Origin: Diphasiastrum complanatum
Lineage: Eukaryota > Streptophyta > Lycopodiopsida > Lycopodiales > Lycopodiaceae
Assembly: GCA_029204225.1 (NCBI GenBank)
Contig: CM055113.1
Span: 23,146,405 to 23,210,404, forward strand
DNA length: 64,000 nt
Reading direction: 5' to 3'
The notes beneath the pieces were generated by a model. The model had not been told where the DNA came from. It saw only the letters and a program-made list of their open reading frames with translations, and ran no database searches. This document shows, piece after piece, positions 45,860 through 57,583 of this stretch. A program made the translations under genes and the position numbers. The number at the start of each line of letters is the position of its first letter. Position 1 is the first letter of the stretch.

Positions 45860-46699
45860 CAGGACTAGCTACTACTATTGCTTGCGGTCCAATTCTCTTT
45901 CAAGCCCCAGATCGTTTGTGATGATCCGTTGTAAAATTAAACCTGCAAACAACAGACAATGTTGAGTAAGGTAACAACAAAAAGTTATCTACTACTAGCA
46001 TGCATTTCAATATTGCAGATCATACACATTACAAAACGGAGCATTGCGAAAATCGCTTCTATTATCAGAACTGAATTTACAATACTTTCTTAAGCGCAGT
46101 ATGTTTCCCAAATCAGCGCGTTTGCACAAGAGAGATGTTCTCTCTCATGAATAATATGATAATCTACTGCTAATTTGTAAACTCACTCTTGAGCTATCTC
46201 AAACTTTTACAGTTCCGTATGTCTAACAGTGTTGTAATTCCCTCATGACCAAGAATTGCGAACTGTGCGACGAAATAGTTCAAAAATCCAGACTATGTGA
46301 AACATAGTTAAAAAATGCAACAGTCAGAAAAAAACAAGAAAGAAAAACTAAGAAAAATGCTAAGGCTTTGAAAGATAGAAACTCTTAGTTTCTTCAGCTC
46401 CCTCTCAAAGCTGATATTTTTCAGATTCCTAGGCTTGCACGCCGCTTCTCAAAAATTGCCTTTTCAAGAGGCTTTGTAAAAATATCAGCCACCATATGCT
46501 TCATTGGAACAAACTTGGTCCTTAGCTTGTCTTTCTCAACCAGATATCTTATCAGATGATATCTGATAGCAATGTGTTTTGTCTTGGAATGAAACACTAG
46601 ATCCTTCGTCAGATAAATGATGGATGTGTTATCCATTGTTGGCTGATTCTGATGAATCCCCAAGATACTCGGATAGAGCAACTCAAGAGCACCTCTCAT
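45860..46699 (-). mobile_element. Copia fragment: RNase H end, PPT and LTR
   Basis: The minus strand at 46699-46421 reads NQPTMDNTSIIYLTKDLVFH then TKHIAIRYHLIRYLVEKDKL and MVADIFTKPLEKAIFEKRR, ending in a PPT (CTTTGAGAGGGAGC, 46397-46410) and a TGAAGAAACTAAG LTR start at 46396. The LTR extends to roughly 45860. The element is cut at about 46700, with everything upstream of the last RNase H block missing. The wording groups it with copia B. Confidence 0.8.
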
Positions 46700-47676
46700 C
46701 TTAGACCGAGGAGGTCTTTGAGAAGACGAGACGAACGAAGACTGAGAGCCGAGAAATGCTAGTTAGTAATAACAAGCAATAACTGTGTAAGCCTCATGGT
46801 GAATCCCGGAAGATGGAATGACCAAACAAATAATAAAAAATAAAAAGCATCTTTACAAAGGGTTGTTCTAGAGTTTAGAACTCCTCTAATGGGAACACAC
46901 TTTCCAAAGTAGCAGCAAGCACGAGGGTAGAGAGCAGAGAGAGAAGCAAAAGGAGAGGAGCTCAGATAGAGGGGCTAGGTAATGTGTTAAGAAACACAAT
47001 TTTCAATATAGTAGGGGAAGAGTTGAGCAAATCTTACATGGGAGTAGAGAATGGTAGAGCAGTGTTAAGAAACACAGCATAGGCACTAAGAGTGAAGAGC
47101 AAGCAGAATCACCAGAGAAGATGCAAATGTGAGAGGGTTCTCCAATACACAACAGAATAGCAAGAAGACGGCAACCAAAGACTATGATCCACATCAAAGA
47201 CCACGATCTAGATCATGCGCTCCAAACCATATGGCTCTACTCCTCGCTCCCCCTCCGCTCTCAAACAACCTTGCAATTATAAATTTTATAGATATAAGAT
47301 AATTGATGTTTGAATTCTCAATGGCATTCCATCATTAAGTTAATAAATTAGCATAATTAGTTTTCAATACTTTCAAGTAGATGCTAATGGCAATGACAAT
47401 GTTATCAATGTGGAACCAATGTTGTACATAAAACATGTCATGAAAATCAGCCTATTCTCACAATCATAAAGACTTAAACTATCTCTTGAACACCCTTAGA
47501 TACACCCCCTTGGCAACATGCAATACTTGTTGACACTTAAACACCATCTAAGTCACCCATTGAATGAATAGATACAATAAGCATTCTCTTTAGATTTTCA
47601 ATTTAGGATGTTGAGAAGCACAAGCCCTCCTTATGAGAATAATCGTGATAACATCATCTCGAAAATTTAGCCTCAG
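46700..47676. other. Unassigned intergenic DNA
   Basis: No coding sequence recognised. AG-rich stretches at 46700-46760 and 46900-46990. It lies between the truncated copia fragment and the first putative exon at 47677. Confidence 0.5.
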
Positions 47677-48194
47677 TGTGATCAGCCATTGCCAGATTAT
47701 GTTCATGTTGACCTCTCATATCCTGCTAACTATTCCCTTCAAACAGTGGACCACCTTCTTTCTCGATGGACACATTGTCTTAGACAAGTAAGAGCACTAA
47801 TGGAATATATTTAAGTAGATTGTTTGACAGTACATCTGTGATAGTGCGCACATGATAATCATTGCATGTGGGAGAAAAATATTGAATATCTATTGTACAA
47901 ATTGGATTGAATGAGAAACAAGATATATCAATCAACACTTGGTTTTCAAAAAACATTTGTTTTTCTAGTCCTATTTTATAACATTTTATTTGTTATTGTG
48001 AGTGTAATTAGTTAAACTCATGTTGCAACTATAAAGAGACAAGCTAATTTTTTATATGTGAACTTTTTCTTTATATTTTCGAGTGCTGAAAAGCAAGTTG
48101 ATTTTGTTGGACCTACAAATCATGATGGCATCTATTTATGTCCTCCGTCGGCAGATGACGATGGAGCCTTGCCTACAGGCTCAATTAAAGTTGG
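47677..48194 (+). CDS. Two putative exons of an unidentified gene
   Basis: Exon a, 47677-47787 (37 codons, phase 0), is bounded by cctcag and CAA|GTAAGA and reads QPLPDYVHVDLSYPANYSLQ then TVDHLLSRWTHCLRQ. Exon b, 48094-48194, after gaaaag and before GG|GTATAC, reads QVDFVGPTNHDGIYLCPPSA then DDDGALPTGSIKVG. Phases agree between the two. Codon use and Trp/Cys/Tyr content look coding and unlike the local retroelements. I do not recognise the family. Preceding exons are not visible, and following sequence is the hairpin array, so the gene may be truncated or continue in introns. Confidence 0.4.
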
Positions 48195-48284
48195 GTATAC
48201 ATTGATTCTAATTTGTGAACGAAGTCTCTAAAGTTTTGAGTATTTCTTCTAACGTAAAATCATTTTTTCCTTTTTTATGAAGAA

Positions 48285-48800
48285 AAAGGACCACAACGGA
48301 ACTTGTGCGCCTCCCTTTTTTAAAAAAATTTTACATGCACCTTCTGGGATGCGGAAGGTGCATGTAAATAAGTTAAGGCACCAAAAAGGTTTTAAAAAAA
48401 GTTTTCATGTCGAGGAAGGTGCACCTGTTCAGTCGTCCCACTATGGGAAGGGCTTTCCATTTCGGGCTACCGCCCTCGGCCGAAGGCCCTTCCTCGCTGA
48501 ACGGCCTCGTAGGGTGACCCCCCATCCTAAAAAAAAAATTCTTAGGAGGTACCTCCCACAGTGGACTCTGTGCACCTCCTTTTTTTTTCGATTTACATGC
48601 ACCTTCTAGGATGCAGAAGGTGCATGTAGAAAAATTTACTTTGTTTTACATGACCTTCCGCGCGGAAGGTGCATGTAAAAACAAAATTATGGCAAAAAAA
48701 GTTTTCACGTCTTGGAAGGTCCACCTCCTCAGCAATTCCGCTATTAGAGGGGCCTTCCACCTAACCTCCAACCCCCCCCCCCCCCCCCACCCTAAAACTT
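48285..48800. repeat. Array of GCACCTTC/GAAGGTGC hairpins, ending in poly-C
   Basis: At 48331-48367 tttacatgcaccttc and its exact reverse complement face each other across 9 bases. The same design recurs at about 48591-48630 and as acatgaccttccgcgcggaaggtgcatgt near 48650-48677. Between them lie gaagggc/gcccttc pairs. The array ends with a run of about 17 C (48772-48788). No ORF of interest. It resembles a foldback or multi-hairpin MITE. Confidence 0.85.
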
Positions 48801-48987
48801 CATACAATTTTATTTATCATCACTAAAAGAACGCATTCATTTTCCCTTTACATTTAGAGTCACCTTAAATCAATAGTTACATGTTGTCAAAGACTAATAC
48901 CTTCCACTAGAGCTCTAGTGGACAATCAAATAATGACTAGATGCCACATAGCCCATGGATCATGTGCTATATGATGACTAATTATTA

Positions 48988-49078
48988 GTCTCCACTTGAA
49001 ATTTGTGACAGAAGTTTCAATTTTTCTGAGGGCCTTTCTCCACTTGAAATTTGTGACAAAAGTCTCAATTTTCTAGGA
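48988..49078. repeat. About 45-bp tandem direct repeat, two copies
   Basis: tccacttgaaatttgtgaca followed by gaagtttcaattttt / aaagtctcaatttt appears twice head to tail, just upstream of the host gene. Confidence 0.85.
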
Positions 49079-49270
49079 CTCTGGCATTGCGCAAGGGAAG
49101 GCACCTTATGTGGGTGCCCCATAGCACAAGTCCAACCCTTCCACAATTAGGGAAGCCCCAAAACACATCAAAGGCAAGGCAACAAGGTTGGAGTAAATCA
49201 TTCCCCAAATCTGAGTACAATTGCACCAGCAGCTCTACCGTTTGTCTGTGTTTTCTGAAAAGAGCTGGCT

Positions 49271-52200
49271 ATGGCCAAACTTTTCCAACACAAAGGAGTG
49301 CTATATGCTCACTCACCTGTCTCACTTTCTGGCGGATTCAAAAAAATGGTCTTACGATTAAGCGAGAAAGCTGCGACGAATGGAGCCGCGGGGTGTCAGT
49401 TCAACCACATGCAAATCCTCACACTTGTATGTAGACAATTAGAATCTGCAGCAGGTGGATCCGCTTGCGTCGCTTTTCCACTGAATGAATCTACAATTTG
49501 TACCGTTTGTGAAGTATGTATGGCCCAATTTTTCTATTTGATTAAGGTTCTATCTATCGTGTATATTTGTTGTGCGAAACTCGTTAGCTTTTGCCTGTTC
49601 CAGCCCCCGACTTATCTTGCGAGGAACGTAGACTTTGAAAGTATGCATATACTTTTAAATTGCACTATAATGTGTTTGCTGTGAATGATAGCGTAAAGCA
49701 TGTGCTTACCTTCGGTTGCCACCACCAGACCAGCCAATATGAAGCAGTGCAGAGGGCCATCGAGAATGAGAAGTTTGAGCTGCAGGTACCAACTACAGAA
49801 ATTGATTCATCCAAAAAACATAGAGGTTTTCTGTCTTCATCGATCTTCAAGAATGGTATCGCCAAAATCCGTCTAAAACTTTAACCAGCTGATAAATTGG
49901 ATAGAATTCAGCTGTTTATTTCGATTCTCCGTGCTTCCTGGCTAACACTTATATTATTGTTAGCTGATATAACCTCAGATCAGAAAGCTATCCCCAACTA
50001 ATTTCTTGAGCATAAATAACCGGAGGATCAAGTAGCCCGTAAAAGTTAATTTGCCACAAAAATTTAGCCCCACTGCTATCATGCAAAACAATTACAGCAA
50101 TGTACATATTCCCAGATTCAACTAAAACTAATGCCGTATTTCATATTCCGCATGGATCCAATAGGTCACGGTTGAGAAGGACGACGATGACATTACTTCT
50201 GGTACCATACTGCGACGAGCTATACAGCACGGTCTAGTTTCGTCTCTTCTCAAACAAGGCTGGACGTCTTTGGACGATGATGTACTCCTTATGGGGAATA
50301 TTGCTACCTGGGAGGAGGGACAACCTTTACTGGCTCTCTCACTGGTAAGAGAGGTCGCCTACTACACATGTACAGCAATCAGCATAGATGATAGATTACT
50401 TAGTTACCTGTAAAGTTTTTCTGGTATATGTGTGGATACTGTGAGTCTGTAACCGTATTCCTTTGTATTATGTAGGAGGCTGTGCATCTTGACAAAGACG
50501 ACCAGCTAGTTTTTGTCTTTTCTCCAGACGTTCTATGCTTCCGACGAGCAAAAGTAAGACAAATGCTCATCGACTCATGGATCATGATTCGTGATACGCT
50601 TAACAATAGGATCTCCGTAGTAATTTAGATTTGGGGACTGGTCCATGAAGTACTAAAAATTCAAATGTGGCTCATAGACAGCTATAGATCTATATGATTA
50701 TTATACATCTTAATCGACAGAGACTAGTGCCTTAAGTAGCTGCAACATGCCCGAATCCCTACCAATAATCTTGGTTCTATTCTGCATCTGCAGGCTGTAA
50801 CATGTGAGGGATATTCTTTTCTAGCCTATTGACTTCTTTTCGCAGTATCTACAATCTGAGATGTGCCACTTATTCTAGTCTCCTTAGATAATTAGATTCA
50901 GAGAGGAAACTCATCGAGACATCATGTACTTGCAAAAACAGCCGATATCTGTCTTGCCCGAGGCATGGAGAAACAAGTTCAGTGATGGACAGATTATTGA
51001 TATGACCGATATTTTACACTGCGATAATGGAGATATTAGCCATGAGTTCCAATGCTGTGTGTTGCCCTCAATGAAACAAGGCCATATAGCAGGTATTCTC
51101 CCAGGGTGCATGTCTTTATATAATTAACGAAAGGGACGATCGAAAAGAAGTTCAAACGTTTTCAATGTGTGTAAACTCAACATGTAAGTTGCGCAAGCAC
51201 GTCAGAAAACGGAAGCTGTTTTTCAATTCATATATTAGTTTTGTATACTGCTAATACTATTACGCCAGAGCTCCGCACATACATATTATTGTTGATAATT
51301 TCTGAATCAAAACTTGCAACTGTTCACCAAATCCACGATTCCATGTATCGTTACCAGGAATAGCAAAAAATTTACCAGAGAACAAAGGTTTTTATCAGCG
51401 GCAACTATTTTGGACTTGCCATGTTAGTATTCTCAATCTTCATTTGCAAAAGCTTCCTGAAAATTGAAAATTTCCAGAATTCCATCATTTATCTCTTTAA
51501 GATCAAAAAGGAGAACTTGATGACTGGACAGTTTGTTGATGGCTATTTCTTTCTAGTACTTTTCATTTTGTCAGTACGGGATCGAAGTACCTAAAAGCTG
51601 CTTCTATGTAAACGTGCTGCTTCAACGACCTGATGGTGACAACGATAATCTCTGGTATGTAAGAGAGATCAGTAGATACGTCTTTTCTTAATTTTCTTAA
51701 AAATAAGTTGCTGAAAGCAAAAGCGTGAAGCGCTGTGTCTGCTGACAATTGCATTGGTTTTATTACGGACGTATTGGCATGCAAAATGAAGTCCAGACCA
51801 ATTTTTCCTTCTAGGATCTTAAATCATGCTTTTGATCATACAACTTCCGATGCATGTGTAATCGTAGAAAGGTAGTAAAGAGGAGAAAGTATTGTATTCC
51901 GTTCAATAGAACTGGTTTACAAGCCTCCTGGTTTGAAATCACACCACGTACAACTTCTTGCAGTGTTGCTTTGAAAAGAATAAAGGAGCCACCAGAAACC
52001 TTATGCTTAAATCGCCTTTGGTTCCCAGGCTTCCTTCATCGCTTATTTTGAAGAAAAGCGGCTTAATGCCGGCCGCCCCATCCGTAAGATGCTCGAAAGC
52101 AGCTTGCTCTCTTGAGCATTTCAGAAGAAGCGTTGCAGGTCTGCTCGTATAGTGATGAGAAAGCAATCTTCAATCATAGTTCTATACACTCGATGTTGAG

Positions 52201-54057
52201 TTTACCCACCCTAGACATGAATTTTTACATGTAACGCTCAAATTCATAATAAATCTTATATGATGAAAGAGGATCTGAATCCAATCATTCTTGTGCTTTT
52301 TGGAACAGAATGGAACTTCTTCAATGCTGGACACATTTGCTTTGAGGTACATCGAATTTTAGTGCGCCCCTTATCCATCTAATCACCAACTAAGGTAGGG
52401 CTACCTTCTGTATAAGTTTGTGTTACTGTCTGAATCTCCTGAAGTCTGAACTTAATCTTGTTTTCTGAAGGCTTATGCATCAGAAAAGAATCATGTGAAC
52501 CAATGTGTAACTTGGACCACCGTGAGCAAAACCCTGCTACCTCCTATACAGCCTGGGTATGGTTGTACCAAGGGCTGGAATGATGCCCAGTTTGGATCAG
52601 CAGAGTTTGGCACAGAGCTTCAAACACTTACAAGCTCTAGTTTGTGTAGCATAAAGAGTTTGTTGCTTCAACCCTTGAAAGTTGACACAATGTAGTTCAG
52701 TTATTTTGTCGACATTCTCTCAACATGATTGAAATTATTGTGATTAATCAGGAGTCTCAGTAGAACTTAATCGGTAGGCAACTTATTTTGAGGTAGCGTT
52801 CTGCTACAATTCTGCAGAGTTCTATCGACCTAAACCATTTCCAAATGTTACCCACGGAGTAAAGGAAGAGCCGAAAAAGAAGATCCATGCCGTTGTAACT
52901 CCTCCTCTCCAAATAAAGCCATTCATGCCTCGAGTCTCGTTACGACAGACTATTCGGGGTATGTTAAAAAGTTTCTCCGCATGTATTATGCCACGAAATT
53001 TGGTTCTTCTTTAAGCAATCTTTTCGTCTTACTAAATGTATTTCAGGAAAACTTTATTGCAAATTCCATTCACTAATTCTTGCCTGCACATCAACGATTG
53101 CTATATAATATAGCAACCGTCATGCTGTGAAATTACTGTTGTTTTATTTAAAAATAACTGTAGCATAAGATGTCATAGCTTAGTCTCAGAGTGCATGTGC
53201 TCTGCAAAATGCAACCCAAAGGTACGAATAAATAGCTTCTGAAAAATTGATTCACAAGTATGACTAAATTCCCAGTACCTTTCTTGGTTGTACAGCTAGA
53301 AAAAAGTTCAAACATGCTCTCTGAATCTACAGCAGGCACTGTCAGCTGCTTTTGGCTTGAGTTGTAACCTTGTTAAGTAACAACAAACCAAGAAAAATTT
53401 CTAATTGCAACATAGTGAGGGATTTCTCAAAGCATGAAAAGCTACACATATATTCACAGGTGTCCAGAAAGCACCTACAAATATCACACCAATGCCCTTT
53501 TCGCGGAAGGAAGAACACAGGCAGATTGAAATCTCGTATTCCAAAGACAAGAAAATTTCGCCAATAGGTATCCTCACTGCTCAGACTCCCTTAGCGTATT
53601 TCATAACTCATCCTTGTCTATAGATTGGGATATTCTATGATTTCTGTATATTACTATGATTAGTTTCTATATCACAGGCGTCCAGAAACCACCTACAAAT
53701 ATTACACCAATGCACTTTTCGCGGAAGGAAGAACACAGACAGATTGAAATTTCGTATTCCAAAGACAAGAAAATTTCGCCAATAGGTGTCCTCATTGCTC
53801 AGACTTCCTTAGCGTATTTCATAACTCATCCTTGTCTATAGATTGGCATATTCTATGATTTCTGTATATTACTATGATTAGTTTCTATATCCAATACATT
53901 CTCTTCACGAATACTTGCTCCAGGAGCTGCACTGATTGACCTATTTAAGATAAGTGAACTTTTGACAATTATTCGCTTGTTACAATTTATGGCGGATAGG
54001 CACTCTGAAAATATTTCATCCGGGCTTACTAAAGTTCAAACGAAAGACCTCTTCTAA
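49271..54057 (+). CDS. Host gene, 13 predicted exons; C18orf63 (DUF4708)-like protein
   Basis: Predicted exons: 49271-49513, 49729-49785, 50165-50344, 50476-50553, 50906-51092, 51358-51422, 51575-51658 (end uncertain), 52309-52346, 52471-52680, 52820-52958, 53460-53567, 53678-53785, 53924-54057 (TAA). All introns start GT and end AG, and phases agree except between exons 7 and 8. The product is about 540 residues. Start: ATG with GCC following and an in-frame TGA just upstream. The middle contains CCVLPSMKQGHIAG, which resembles the CYVLPSMKMGQI motif I remember from vertebrate C18orf63. Flanking blocks (HMQILTLVCRQLE; SSLLKQGWTSLDDDVLLMGN; YGIEVPKSCFYVNVLL) align in order. No signal peptide or membrane segment. 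Biochemical function unknown. The tail contains a duplicated exon and ends LFKISELLTIIRLLQFM...DLF. Homology is from memory and unverified. Confidence 0.65.
53460..53895 (+). repeat. 218-bp tandem duplication containing a whole exon
   Basis: Copy 1 is 53460-53677 and copy 2 is 53678-53895. Each has a 108-bp exon (36 codons, entering and leaving in phase 1) plus the downstream intron. The exons differ at about seven bases; residues visibly changed are Ala to Pro and Pro to His. Both keep cag| acceptors and |GT donors and read GVQK-PTNITPM-FSRKEEHR then QIEISYSKDKKISPIG. Confidence 0.93.
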
Positions 54058-54174
54058 AGGTATGACGTATTTTGTATTCATGACCTGCTAGTTAAGCCTG
54101 TCTGGAGTGGAAAGATTAAAATGCTCTCTCTGCCTCTAGCATTGGTACTAAGTTAGATTGCCCTTTTCCTTTGT

Positions 54175-54450
54175 TTTGTTTTGTTTTCTTTTTCTTTTTC
54201 TTTTTCTTTTTTTTTTGGGGGGGGGGGGAGGGGAGGGGGGGGTTGGCTTCCACCTTCTTTAGATAGAAGGGCCTCTAAGCCCCCTCTCCCCCCAAAATGG
54301 AAAAGGGCCCTTCCTCAACATGAAAAAGAATTATTTATTTTTTATATGCACCTTTCAAGTGGAAAGAGCATGTAAAAAATAGTAAAAAAAATATGCCACT
54401 GCAGTGACCTAAAGTTGCATGTAAAAAAATTTGTGATGAAAAAAAAATCG
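54175..54450. repeat. TTTTTC microsatellite, poly-G and hairpin segment
   Basis: A (TTTTTC)n run leads into a G run of about 25 bases with two A interruptions (54217-54241). Then come gaagggcc/ggcccttc arms (54266-54310) and atatgcaccttt...agagcatgt, a decayed form of the hairpins at 48.3-48.8 kb. Orientation is reversed relative to that array (poly-C there, poly-G here). It starts about 120 bp after the stop codon of the host gene. Confidence 0.75.
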
Positions 54451-55440
54451 AGGAACAACCCCGAGCATTGACAAAAGTTTGTGTGACAACTTCTTTCCAG
54501 GTGGAGATATAATGAGCAAGAAGAGTTCTTCAAAGAAGGTACTTTTGGTAATCATTTTCAAAAAAGCAATTACAATGCTTTAATATGACATTATGATTCA
54601 TGATACAAACACAAAGAGTAACAATTAAGATAGTTGATCTACTAACAAATTATACAACAATGCATAGAGACAAGGACAACACTCAAGGTGTCGTCCACAT
54701 TCATTTCTTGATGTATATATTTTTGGACAATGAGTGTTCATGCCAAGATCTTAGTAGATCATACTATTTGAATGAAGACCTCTAAATGGCCATCCACATC
54801 ATCTGAAGGGCATTTGCAGGGTTAGATATAATAGTCATTAACTAGCTAACTAACTTCATTGTCATTTGACAGAGTGATCATGAGAGTTTCATCATGAAGG
54901 GACAAAGTCAAAGTTGGAAACAATGGCACACACCAATCGACCAATGTAGAGCATAAATGAAACTTAAGATGTAATGGAGCAAAATAAATAAGACAATCAA
55001 TGTATCCAATTATATCAAATGAACATCAAATTGATTGAGAATCACTTGCATAGATAATATAACAATATTGAAATGGAGTACAATCAATAAGGCTTGTTCT
55101 CTCTACCTGATGAAAGTTTATGCTCCTATTTATCCGATTCGTGAGGCTTGAATAGAGTCTTTTAGACACATTGCACACCTTGAGTCAATTGGCCCTTCAT
55201 TATGAACCCTAGAGTTAGTTTAATCTTTGTGTCACATGTGTGTCAGCCCAATGGAAAGAGGCATTTGGTCCTAGGCAGATATTTGTGAAAGTTTGTAAAA
55301 GTTATCAGTTATGTCCATGTCCTATACAAGCGAATCGGAATAATTCCTGACGTGGATAGTCGGTCACTCCAGTTGTATGTGGTTATTAGTTATGCTACGT
55401 CATTCCGAACGTGGTCGTCACAAGTAATTAAAGCCGAGTG
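54451..55440. other. Unassigned intergenic DNA
   Basis: Short frames only; no domain or repeat recognised on either strand. Confidence 0.5.
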
Positions 55441-55449
55441 CAAGGATCT

Positions 55450-55995
55450 TATTACTCCTATCAATAATTTTGCATTGATCAGATTCGAATTCTACCTTAT
55501 GACCTAAATCTGTAATTCTACTTACTGATAACAGATTTGTAGAGAGATTAGGAACATATAAGACCTTTGATAGTAGTTTGAATTGATCATGCTAGAATCG
55601 CAATCTTATAGTACCTTCACCTTCAATAGTGTGAGTACTATTGTCACCAAGATGAACAAATTTCTTCGTGTTGTAAGGCATGTAGGAGTTGCACTTCAAC
55701 CTGGGGAGATGATGAAGTTGTGTTTGCTTGTTGATCAAGTTGCTTGGCTACATTCTTCGCTTGGAGAATTCGGCAATCCTTGATCTCATGGCTACGCGTA
55801 TCTAATATATTGAGGATAATAAGCGCGAAAGCTTTGCCATCCTTCGATTTTCACTTTGAGTCTTTTGTGTCGTCTTCATGTTTTACTTCTGTACCTGTAA
55901 CAACATCCCATAACTCGTTGGCGATTAGCAAGGTCTTCATCTTAGATTTCCACAAATGATAATTGGATCCATTCAGCTTGCAATAAGACCAACAA
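55450..55995 (-). pseudogene. Copia gag-protease fragment with internal deletion
   Basis: The minus strand at 55985-55800 gives a diverged gag start (LNGSNYHLWKSKMKTLL-like). It joins directly at about 55795 to SHEIKDCRILQAKNVAKQLD, the end of the zinc knuckle region, so most of gag is deleted. The protease part 55690-55470 reads YNTKKFVHLGDNSTHTIEGE and LYVPNLSTNLLSVSRITDLG. Closest to copia D. Multiple stops. Confidence 0.75.
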
Positions 55996-56408
55996 ATCTC
56001 TAAAAGACTGAGCTAGAATGCTCAAGAGAGTTCAAGCTTGAAAGCTGATAGAGAGCTAACAACAATACTTTCTGATTGTAAATGATCTGCTTGATAAGAG
56101 CGCAGGAAGTGTCGTGTAATAACACTCAGCCCCTTCACATCCACAATGTTGATTCAAGACTTCTGAACTTGATCATTGATCATTGATAATGAGATGTATG
56201 AACAGTTGATTCATATTAAGTAATTAGGTCATCAAATGCGATTGCTAGTTGGCTGGTGTCCGCTGGCATTCATCCAGTTCCTTCTCATTGATTGCTGATA
56301 AGCAGTGGAAATTGGACGTAAACAGTCTATCTGCTTACAAAGAGCTAATGCCACTTAGCAAGATTTGATCACCATGAAGAAGACAATTTTACCAAAGTAA
56401 AGAAATGA

Positions 56409-56775
56409 GTTACTAGATCTTGCCCTCTACAAAGGAAGGAACTCTTAGGATTTTTGGATCAAACACTACACATGTGACTCACACACCTCTATGACTCTCT
56501 TTCAAGCCAAACAAAACTCAACTCTTTTAGTAGAAGTGGAACAATGTGACTTAGATCTCAAAAATCACTTCTAGAACTCTCCAACAATGCCAATCACTCT
56601 AAGTTGCTAGATCTTGCCCTCTCCAAAGGAAGGAACTCTTGAAATTTTTCGATCACACTCTCCACATGTGCTTCACACACCTCTACGACACATTTTCAGG
56701 CCATTAAACATTCAAGAACTATGAGTAGGAGTGAAACAATGTGACTAGGATCTCAAAATCCTATCTAGAACTCTC
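56409..56775. repeat. Tandem duplication of about 190 bp
   Basis: Segments beginning ttactagatcttgccctct (about 56410) and ttgctagatcttgccctct (about 56602) are colinear through agaactctc, including ccaaaggaaggaactctt and acatgtg-ctcacacacctct. Confidence 0.8.
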
Positions 56776-56950
56776 AAAACCTAGATTGACAATGCTATCT
56801 TGAAGTTTTTCTCTACATGGCTATGATTTGGTGCTCTTTGACAAAAGTCACCAGGTTAGGTGCCCTACCTACCTTCAAACAAATGTCAATAACTCAATCT
56901 AGGGTCAACCATTTTGATTGAAATTACTTGCACCTAAATCCTTACTCAAA

Positions 56951-57325
56951 TCGCTTCCAAACAAGTGCTCACTTGCTTGATTTGGTTCTACTTTGAGATC
57001 ACAACAAATACTCAAAGTGGATGGATCTCACATGTGCTTGATAACAATAGTCTGTATTGTACCTGCAATGAACCAAAAAAAATGGATTTTTAGCCGAGTT
57101 AGAACAAAATCGTATTGGAAACTAGTCGAGATCACAAATAGCTTCCAAACAAGTGCTCACTTGCTTGATTTGGTTCTACCTTGAGATCACAACAAATACT
57201 CAAAGTGGATGGATCTCACACATGCCTGATACCAGTAGTCTGTACTGTACCTACAATGAACCAAAAAAATAAACTTTTGGCCGAGTTAGAACAAAAATCC
57301 TATTGGAAACTCACAAAATCCTAAA
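56951..57325. repeat. Second tandem duplication of about 187 bp
   Basis: gcttccaaacaagtgctcac begins both copies (about 56951 and 57140). Both run through tcaaagtggatggatctcac and aatgaaccaaaaaaa to gccgagttagaacaaaa. This lies in what would be the leader of the LTR element whose PBS is at 57572. Confidence 0.88.
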
Positions 57326-57571
57326 ATCTTGATCTTTCGCTCTAACAACTTGTATGAAGCACAAACTTGAAAATCACTTAGCTACGGTGCAAGTACAAGT
57401 ACAGTAGCCTCTCACACATGTGGGAAGTACACTTGAAACTCACACACTCATTTGTACTTCAAATCTAGAAGTAATCATTTGGTTAGACTCGCCCTCTCTC
57501 AAATTGATTTTAGCATCAATGCCTTTAACAAAATGGAGAGATCTTGATCATCATCTTTGATCTTAGACTTG

Positions 57572-57583
57572 GCTCTGATACCA
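57572..57583 (-). other. Primer-binding site of an otherwise non-coding LTR element
   Basis: The minus strand is exactly TGGTATCAGAGC, directly beside a TGTCAAAAAATC LTR end at 57584. The sequence to the left (56.3-57.57 kb) has no coding domain, only tandem repeats. Confidence 0.7.

Noticed and set aside
49087-49434. Upstream 115-codon ORF as the true start of the host gene
   Set aside because: It is in a different frame from exon 1 and ends inside it. The ATG at 49271 has a better context and fits the family's N-terminus.
51854-52166. Possible extra exon or opposite-strand gene in the host gene intron
   Set aside because: Open in three frames, with no phase-compatible acceptor and donor pair I could defend; left as a possibility under the splice-junction finding.
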